A stretch of 33,642 nt of DNA, from contig NZ_KB894161.1 of assembly GCF_000374365.1 (NCBI RefSeq), forward strand, positions 1 to 33,642, given 5' to 3'. The stretch is from Bacteroides gallinarum DSM 18171 = JCM 13658 (GTDB lineage: Bacteria > Bacteroidota > Bacteroidia > Bacteroidales > Bacteroidaceae). Positions 29,734 to 33,642 of the stretch are shown here, in pieces (within the stretch, counting starts at the first letter, position 1; the number at the start of each line of letters is the position of its first letter). The notes beneath the pieces were generated by a model that did not search any database, was not told the origin of the DNA, and saw nothing but the letters and a program-made list of their open reading frames with translations. Position numbers and translations under genes: made by a program.

Positions 29734-30526
29734 AGAAATTCAGGACGCTATCATTTCGGTTTTCGAGACTGAGTCGGGGCTTACGCTCTCCTCATCGAAG
29801 GTGGCGGAGTGGCGGTTGTGGACGTATGTGTTTGCGGCGGCCATACATACGTTTGAAATTATCCTGGACATGTTCCGGGAAGAAGTGGACACGCTGGTTG
29901 AGAAGGTAACCCCGGGGACGGTGCGCTGGTACGCCGAGATGTGCTACCGTTTCCAGAACGGGCACGAACTGTCGTTCGACCCGGACAGGGCGATGCTCTA
30001 TTACCCAGAGGATGACGAACAGGCGCGTATAGTTAAAGTGGTGGCTATACGCGAGGAAACCAACCGGCTTGTCATTAAGGCAGCCAAACAGGACGAGCAG
30101 GGGAATATCGTGCCGCTCTCGCTGGAAGAGAGGTACAACTTCGCCGGTTATATCGATGCCATAAAGTTTGCGGGTGTGGATACCAGCATCGTTTCCACGA
30201 CCGAGGACAGGATACGTTACCGGCTGGAAGTCTATTACGACCCGGCCACTCCGCTGACACAGGTGAACGGGGACGTTCTCACGGCGCTGGACACCTTCAA
30301 GTCCTCGCTCGGGTTCGACTCCATGATTTACCGGCAACAGTTCATCGATGCGGTTATGGACGTGCCGGGAGTGACGACCTGTAACCTCCTGACAATGGAA
30401 CGCAAGGGGGCTACGGATGAGGATTTCCTGCCGGTGGATATCTGTGCGGAACTGGAATCGGGATATTTTGAATATGACGGGGACAGCTCGCTTGTCCTTA
30501 AATCCGTAAAAGTATTGGAACCATGA
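29717..30526 (+). CDS. Baseplate protein J-like (Mu gp47)
   Basis: This 269-residue protein has the gpJ/gp47 order: an N-terminal helical part ('RTIKEIQDAIISVFETESGL', 'WTYVFAAAIHTFEIILDMFR'), a central region 'PGTVRWYAEMCYRFQNGHEL', strands 'RLVIKAAKQDEQGNIVPLSL' and the C-terminal 'LTALDTFKSSLGFDSMIYRQ', 'FIDAVMDVPGVTTCNLLTME'. It is shorter than Mu gp47, as is common in this phage group. Wedge subunits of this type dimerise around gpW. It is coupled to the next gene by 4 nt. Confidence 0.72.
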   Translation: MARTIKEIQDAIISVFETESGLTLSSSKVAEWRLWTYVFAAAIHTFEIILDMFREEVDTLVEKVTPGTVRWYAEMCYRFQNGHELSFDPDRAMLYYPEDDEQARIVKVVAIREETNRLVIKAAKQDEQGNIVPLSLEERYNFAGYIDAIKFAGVDTSIVSTTEDRIRYRLEVYYDPATPLTQVNGDVLTALDTFKSSLGFDSMIYRQQFIDAVMDVPGVTTCNLLTMERKGATDEDFLPVDICAELESGYFEYDGDSSLVLKSVKVLEP

Positions 30527-31002
30527 ATTTGAAAATGAATTGCAGGAACCTGTTCCGGCAGCTTTTGCCGCCACACAAACGGCAGCCGGTCCGTATAGGC
30601 TTCCTCTGCGTGTTCGCTTCCTTGCTTCAAAAACTGTTTGACAGTTTCACCGCCTGGCGTGAGGATACCCGGATGATGATAAATGTCAACTCGCAGGTAA
30701 AGGTCCTCGAGAGTTACCTGAGAAAGAAATACAATGAGCCGGTCGACATCAGGATAGAGACGTTCAACAACGGGCTGTTGCTGGTGGGGCTGGAAAGCGA
30801 GGGCCGGACAATGTGGCCGGAAATCAGCCTGGAGGACGAAAGGCAGACAAGACCCGTACCGCTGGAGAATGAGGTAAGGGACAAGTTCGAGGGGGTGAAC
30901 TTCATCGTGTATATCCCTGAAGGCATAGACAGAACCCTGGTGGAAATCGATATAGAGAAATTCAAACAGGCATTAATCACCTATAAAATTATACAGCAAT
31001 GA
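30523..31002 (+). CDS. Baseplate/tail protein in the Mu gp48 position
   Basis: This 159-residue protein follows J and precedes the fibre, the place of gpI/gp48. An N-terminal basic, helical part ('NLFRQLLPPHKRQPVRIGFL') leads to 'FTAWREDTRMMINVNSQVKV', 'RIETFNNGLLLVGLESEGR' and 'IPEGIDRTLVEIDIEKFKQA'. I do not see a clear gpI signature, so the call is positional. It is coupled to both neighbours by 4-nt overlaps and may anchor the fibre. Confidence 0.55.
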   Translation: MNLKMNCRNLFRQLLPPHKRQPVRIGFLCVFASLLQKLFDSFTAWREDTRMMINVNSQVKVLESYLRKKYNEPVDIRIETFNNGLLLVGLESEGRTMWPEISLEDERQTRPVPLENEVRDKFEGVNFIVYIPEGIDRTLVEIDIEKFKQALITYKIIQQ

Positions 31003-33137
31003 AAAGACATGTACAAGTGCCGGGTATCCGGCAATGGGCGGCGGAGGATTTTCTGGAATTGCAGTCCGAACCGCTGAAAGCTTTGGACGGCTTTTTTGAG
31101 GAATACGGTCCTTGTGTTATCAAGGGATGCAGGGCAACGAAGAACACCGACGGTACCTACAACCTGACGGCCGGGCTGGTCGCACTGGAAGGGACTGACG
31201 CCGATGGAGGCAACAGTTTCAAGGTCGTACCGTTTTCCGGTATGGTGGGTACTCCGATGCCCCTCTACCTGACATTGGCGAACTCGCCGGTAAAACGCCA
31301 GTATGTGGATGGGACCATGAAACCTATCGCTTACGAATACTACGCCGCAGCGAGCGTCGTCAAACCGGAGAATGTCCCTTTCCTAGAACTCAAGACAAAC
31401 AGGCGAGGGACTTTCGTAGACGTGATTCAGGACAGCAGGCATGTGTTCCTTACGGCTGAGGAGCGCGACAGGCTGAACAGTCTGATAGGCTATACCCACT
31501 CGAAAACGCATCCGGCCTCGATGATTGTCTTTGACGACGGACAGACCCTGCAGGAGAAATACGACCTCTCGCAACAGGTGAGCTATGAATACACGCTGGA
31601 GGTGAACCCGGGCTCGCTCTCGTTCGGTGCAGGGGAAGAAGTGAAAGGGCTTTCCATTACCTCCTACCGTACGAAATACGTTGGTGGCGCTCCTACCGGA
31701 GAAACAGAACAGGTCGACTATACGGCAGCCGTAATTTCCGGTACCGATACATTCTCCATAGAGGACGTGGCGGTGACGGCCAAAGAGAACAATACGGAAT
31801 CGGAACGCAGCGGCTCGATTCTGGTAACGCAGGAAGGCTCGGACAAGACGGTGACCGTCTCACTCAGCCAAGCGGCCGGTGAGGTCACATGGGAATACAG
31901 CTTCACAGTAGTTCCCACAGTGCTGGACTTCGGCAGCGCTGCCGCTTCGAAGGACGTGGTCGTCACTTCAAACAAGCAGAAGAAGATTAACGGCACCGAT
32001 TCGGGAAGCCCTGTTTCTGTCGGTTTCAGCCCGGTCGTTACGGCAGGTTCCGACGCGTTCTCGGTCAGCGGTATTACTGTTTCCGCCAGCGAGAACGGTA
32101 CGGAATCCGGACGTAGCGGCACTGTGACGTTCACACAGGAGGAAAGCGGGAATACGGTGGACGTCTCACTTAGCCAGGCGGTCGGCGAGGTCACATGGGA
32201 ATATACACTTTCCGTTGCCCCGGAAACACTTTCATTTGACGCCTCTGGTGGTACCCAAGACGTTTCGGTCGTTTCGTACAAACGCAAGTATATCAATGGT
32301 AGCTATACGGGAGAACAGGTAAACGTGGGTTGTTCGTCTTCCGTTACCGGTACAGGATTTAGTACCTCGGGGACTTCGGTGATTGCAGGGCAGAACAACA
32401 CGCTCTCCGATAGGGGCGGAACAGTTACTTTCATACAGTCGGAAAGTGGGAAAAAGGTGTCTGTGTCACTCTCGCAGACCAAAGGTACGGAAGGTTGGAA
32501 CTACACGTTTGAAGTCAGCCCGTCCTCACTCTCATTTGATGCCATAGGCGGTACGAAACAGGTTTCTGTGACTTCGTACAGGCGCCAGACGGTTAACGGC
32601 ATTGAAAACGGGGTGCAGGAGAACGTCGGGTATTCTTCTTCAGCTTCCGGGGACGGATTTAGTTCTGACGGAACTGCGGTGACGGCAGCAGAGAACCAGG
32701 CAACTGATACCCGAAATGGTTATATAACTTTCACGCAGAATGACAGTGAGAAATCCATGCAGGTCTCTCTATCCCAAGCAGCCGGAATTGTCACTACTGA
32801 GTATTACCTGGCAGCTAATCCGGACGAGATAAGGTTTCATAATGGCATAGAAGGGGATGCTGTTTCAGAAATAACCAGCGAACTGCGGACGGTAGTTAAC
32901 GGGCATGTCATAATTGGCAGAAGGGAGGTAGACTGGACATATGAGACTTATTATGCATCTACCCAGGAAGGAGACCCGGAAGGTTCTATTGATGTTTACA
33001 AAAAATCAACCGGTATGCGGTTTATTTATCAGGGGCAGGATATCACATGGATGGACCAAGGGACTAAAATGGGGTGCAGAATCACTCAAAAAGAAAGCGG
33101 TAAGGAGATAGAACTTGATGTGCAAATTGTTGGCTGA
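30999..33137 (+). CDS. Tail fibre with tandem BACON-type domains
   Basis: This is a 712-residue protein. Residues 1-195 are a baseplate-attachment and shaft region ('HVFLTAEERDRLNSLIGYTH' is a typical fibre segment). From 196 come four close repeats of about 100 residues starting near 196, 299, 401 and 501, each with 'YxxxVxPxxLSF', 'TSYRxK.ING', and closing 'SGTVTFTQ.ESGKxVSVSLSQ'. A diverged fifth runs from 601. They match BACON/Ig-like domains, which bind glycans or mucin. At residue 554 the gene carries an 18-nt sequence repeated in inverse orientation at 33625, so the last 159 residues are probably exchangeable. Confidence 0.82.
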   Translation: MKRHVQVPGIRQWAAEDFLELQSEPLKALDGFFEEYGPCVIKGCRATKNTDGTYNLTAGLVALEGTDADGGNSFKVVPFSGMVGTPMPLYLTLANSPVKRQYVDGTMKPIAYEYYAAASVVKPENVPFLELKTNRRGTFVDVIQDSRHVFLTAEERDRLNSLIGYTHSKTHPASMIVFDDGQTLQEKYDLSQQVSYEYTLEVNPGSLSFGAGEEVKGLSITSYRTKYVGGAPTGETEQVDYTAAVISGTDTFSIEDVAVTAKENNTESERSGSILVTQEGSDKTVTVSLSQAAGEVTWEYSFTVVPTVLDFGSAAASKDVVVTSNKQKKINGTDSGSPVSVGFSPVVTAGSDAFSVSGITVSASENGTESGRSGTVTFTQEESGNTVDVSLSQAVGEVTWEYTLSVAPETLSFDASGGTQDVSVVSYKRKYINGSYTGEQVNVGCSSSVTGTGFSTSGTSVIAGQNNTLSDRGGTVTFIQSESGKKVSVSLSQTKGTEGWNYTFEVSPSSLSFDAIGGTKQVSVTSYRRQTVNGIENGVQENVGYSSSASGDGFSSDGTAVTAAENQATDTRNGYITFTQNDSEKSMQVSLSQAAGIVTTEYYLAANPDEIRFHNGIEGDAVSEITSELRTVVNGHVIIGRREVDWTYETYYASTQEGDPEGSIDVYKKSTGMRFIYQGQDITWMDQGTKMGCRITQKESGKEIELDVQIVG
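31584..32798 (+). repeat. Four tandem BACON-coding repeats, about 300 bp each
   Basis: Equivalent codons recur at 31587, 31893, 32199, 32499 and 32799, periods of 306, 306, 300 and 300 bp. Units share protein motifs and long stretches of similar DNA (for example GAGGTCACATGGGAATA at both the second and third unit starts). They could expand or contract by homologous recombination. Confidence 0.75.
32658..32675 (+). repeat. Inversion-site candidate, left copy
   Basis: TTTAGTTCTGACGGAACT is repeated exactly in inverse orientation at 33625-33642. It contains a dyad AGTTC-TGACG-GAACT (5-bp arms, 5-bp centre), the form of a core site for a site-specific recombinase. It is codon-aligned in the fibre gene (residues 554-559, FSSDGT). 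Confidence 0.6.
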
Positions 33138-33143
33138 TAAGAA

Positions 33144-33185
33144 AAATAAGCAACCGGGCAAGACTATCTGTCCGGTTGCTTATTT
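33144..33185. terminator. Bidirectional terminator between convergent fibre ends
   Basis: AAATAAGCAACCGG and CCGGTTGCTTATTT form a perfect 14-bp stem around a 14-nt loop, A/T-rich at its base. It lies 7 nt after the fibre stop and 26 nt before the end of the opposing cassette, so it serves whichever cassette is expressed. Confidence 0.8.
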
Positions 33186-33210
33186 AATTATTAACCTTGT
33201 GTATTTTGTA

Positions 33211-33642
33211 TTAACTTGAATATTCCTCTATCTTAACCACATACCTAAAACCTTCATCTTTTTCTGGAGATATGGAAACAATCTCGTATACAGTCAGCCA
33301 AAGGTCCATTTGGTCGTAAAAATATTCCCCTTCTGTATCACCTTTCCTGAATCTGAATGTATCTGTAAAATCTTCGTCTATGTCCGGTCCGCCAGTATTG
33401 TATCTGCGAGAGCCTTTAAGTGTTATATAAACGTCAGAAGTCAAAGGATACTCGGCAGTAACAAAATAACCGGTATAATGACTCTGCGGTTTGAAAATGA
33501 TAGTATTTATTATCACCTTTTCCTGTAACAGATTTACTGATACCTGTTTTCCGCTATTGTTTTGTGTGAAAGTGACAATCCCCCTACGAGTAGCCTCTGT
33601 TGAGGTTGCTTCCGCTGTCACAGAAGTTCCGTCAGAACTAAA
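33211..33642 (-). CDS. Alternative fibre C-terminus, silent cassette (open at window edge)
   Basis: On the minus strand a frame enters from the window edge and runs 143 codons to TAA at 33211. It begins FSSDGT, exactly as residues 554-559 of the forward fibre and in the same codon phase. It continues with the end of a BACON repeat ('RRGIVTFTQNNSGKQVSVNL'), then a different C-terminal domain ('KPQSHYTGYFVTAEYPLTSD', 'DTEGEYFYDQMDLWLTVYEI'). No promoter or start codon is visible; it would be expressed after inversion, giving a 696-residue fibre. Alternatively it is the end of a separate leftward gene that starts beyond the window. Confidence 0.65.
   Translation of the reverse strand, partial: FSSDGTSVTAEATSTEATRRGIVTFTQNNSGKQVSVNLLQEKVIINTIIFKPQSHYTGYFVTAEYPLTSDVYITLKGSRRYNTGGPDIDEDFTDTFRFRKGDTEGEYFYDQMDLWLTVYEIVSISPEKDEGFRYVVKIEEYSS
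33625..33642 (-). repeat. Inversion-site candidate, right copy
   Basis: This is the reverse complement of 32658-32675 with 18 of 18 bases identical, including the AGTTC-TGACG-GAACT dyad. The match reaches the last base of the window, so its true length is unknown. Inside the segment the two copies diverge after GGAACT. Confidence 0.6.

Noticed and set aside
31584..32798. Diversity-generating retroelement target (variable repeat) in the fibre gene
   Set aside because: No reverse transcriptase, template repeat or adenine-biased variation is visible in the window. The repeats are tandem BACON domains. A retroelement beyond the right edge cannot be excluded.
31584..32798. CRISPR-like regular repeats
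   Set aside because: Periods of about 300 bp within one open reading frame are protein-domain repeats; no short repeat-spacer array is present anywhere in the window.

Overview
The window is most of a Mu-like transposable, contractile-tailed prophage in a Bacteroides/Phocaeicola-type genome. The host call rests on four things seen in the sequence: promoters of the Bacteroides form (TTTG, 19-20 nt, TAnnTTTG), BACON-type repeats in the tail fibre, a DUF2586-type sheath, and an IS1182-type transposase at the left edge. The phage call rests on the Mu gene set: S24 repressor, D,D(35)E transposase, MuB-like ATPase, GemA-like and Gam proteins, then Mu-type head genes (small and large terminase, gp29/DUF935 portal, MuF, gpG, gp36) and a sheath-to-baseplate series. 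The layout resembles Mu-like Bacteroides phages of the Hankyphage type, but identity cannot be judged without a search. The right end of the phage lies beyond the window.

Layout. 1-173: start of an IS transposase (-). 297-1001: repressor (-), with three matching operator palindromes in and next to it. 1104-10849: rightward early operon (antirepressor-like gene, transposase, MuB-like ATPase, a second P-loop ATPase, GemA-HTH fusion, Gam, HNH endonuclease and many small unknowns). It is interrupted at 7577-8404 by an AT-rich three-gene cargo block, and it ends at a terminator at 10868-10903. 10968-11207: a small gene with its own consensus promoter. 11161-17740: leftward head-packaging operon. 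17914-33137: rightward operon with protease/scaffold, capsid, lysis cassette, sheath, tube, chaperone with -1 frameshift, tape measure, baseplate and fibre. 33211-33642: an opposing alternative C-terminus for the fibre.

How the parts work together. The repressor should hold the early promoter off, because one operator lies between its -33 and -7 elements. On induction the transposase and MuB-like protein replicate the phage by transposition. Late transcription diverges from 17741-17913, one way into the terminase/portal genes and the other into capsid and tail.

The observations most worth a second look are: (1) a probable invertible fibre segment, with in-frame inverted 18-nt sites carrying a 5-5-5 dyad; (2) a MuF protein with a C-terminal HEXXH metallopeptidase-like domain, broken by one extra G in a G run; (3) a canonical A_AAA_AAG tail-chaperone frameshift; (4) a three-helix membrane protein gene on the opposite strand whose start codon overlaps that of the tape measure; (5) an overlapping spanin-like gene pair; and (6) the AT-rich cargo block.
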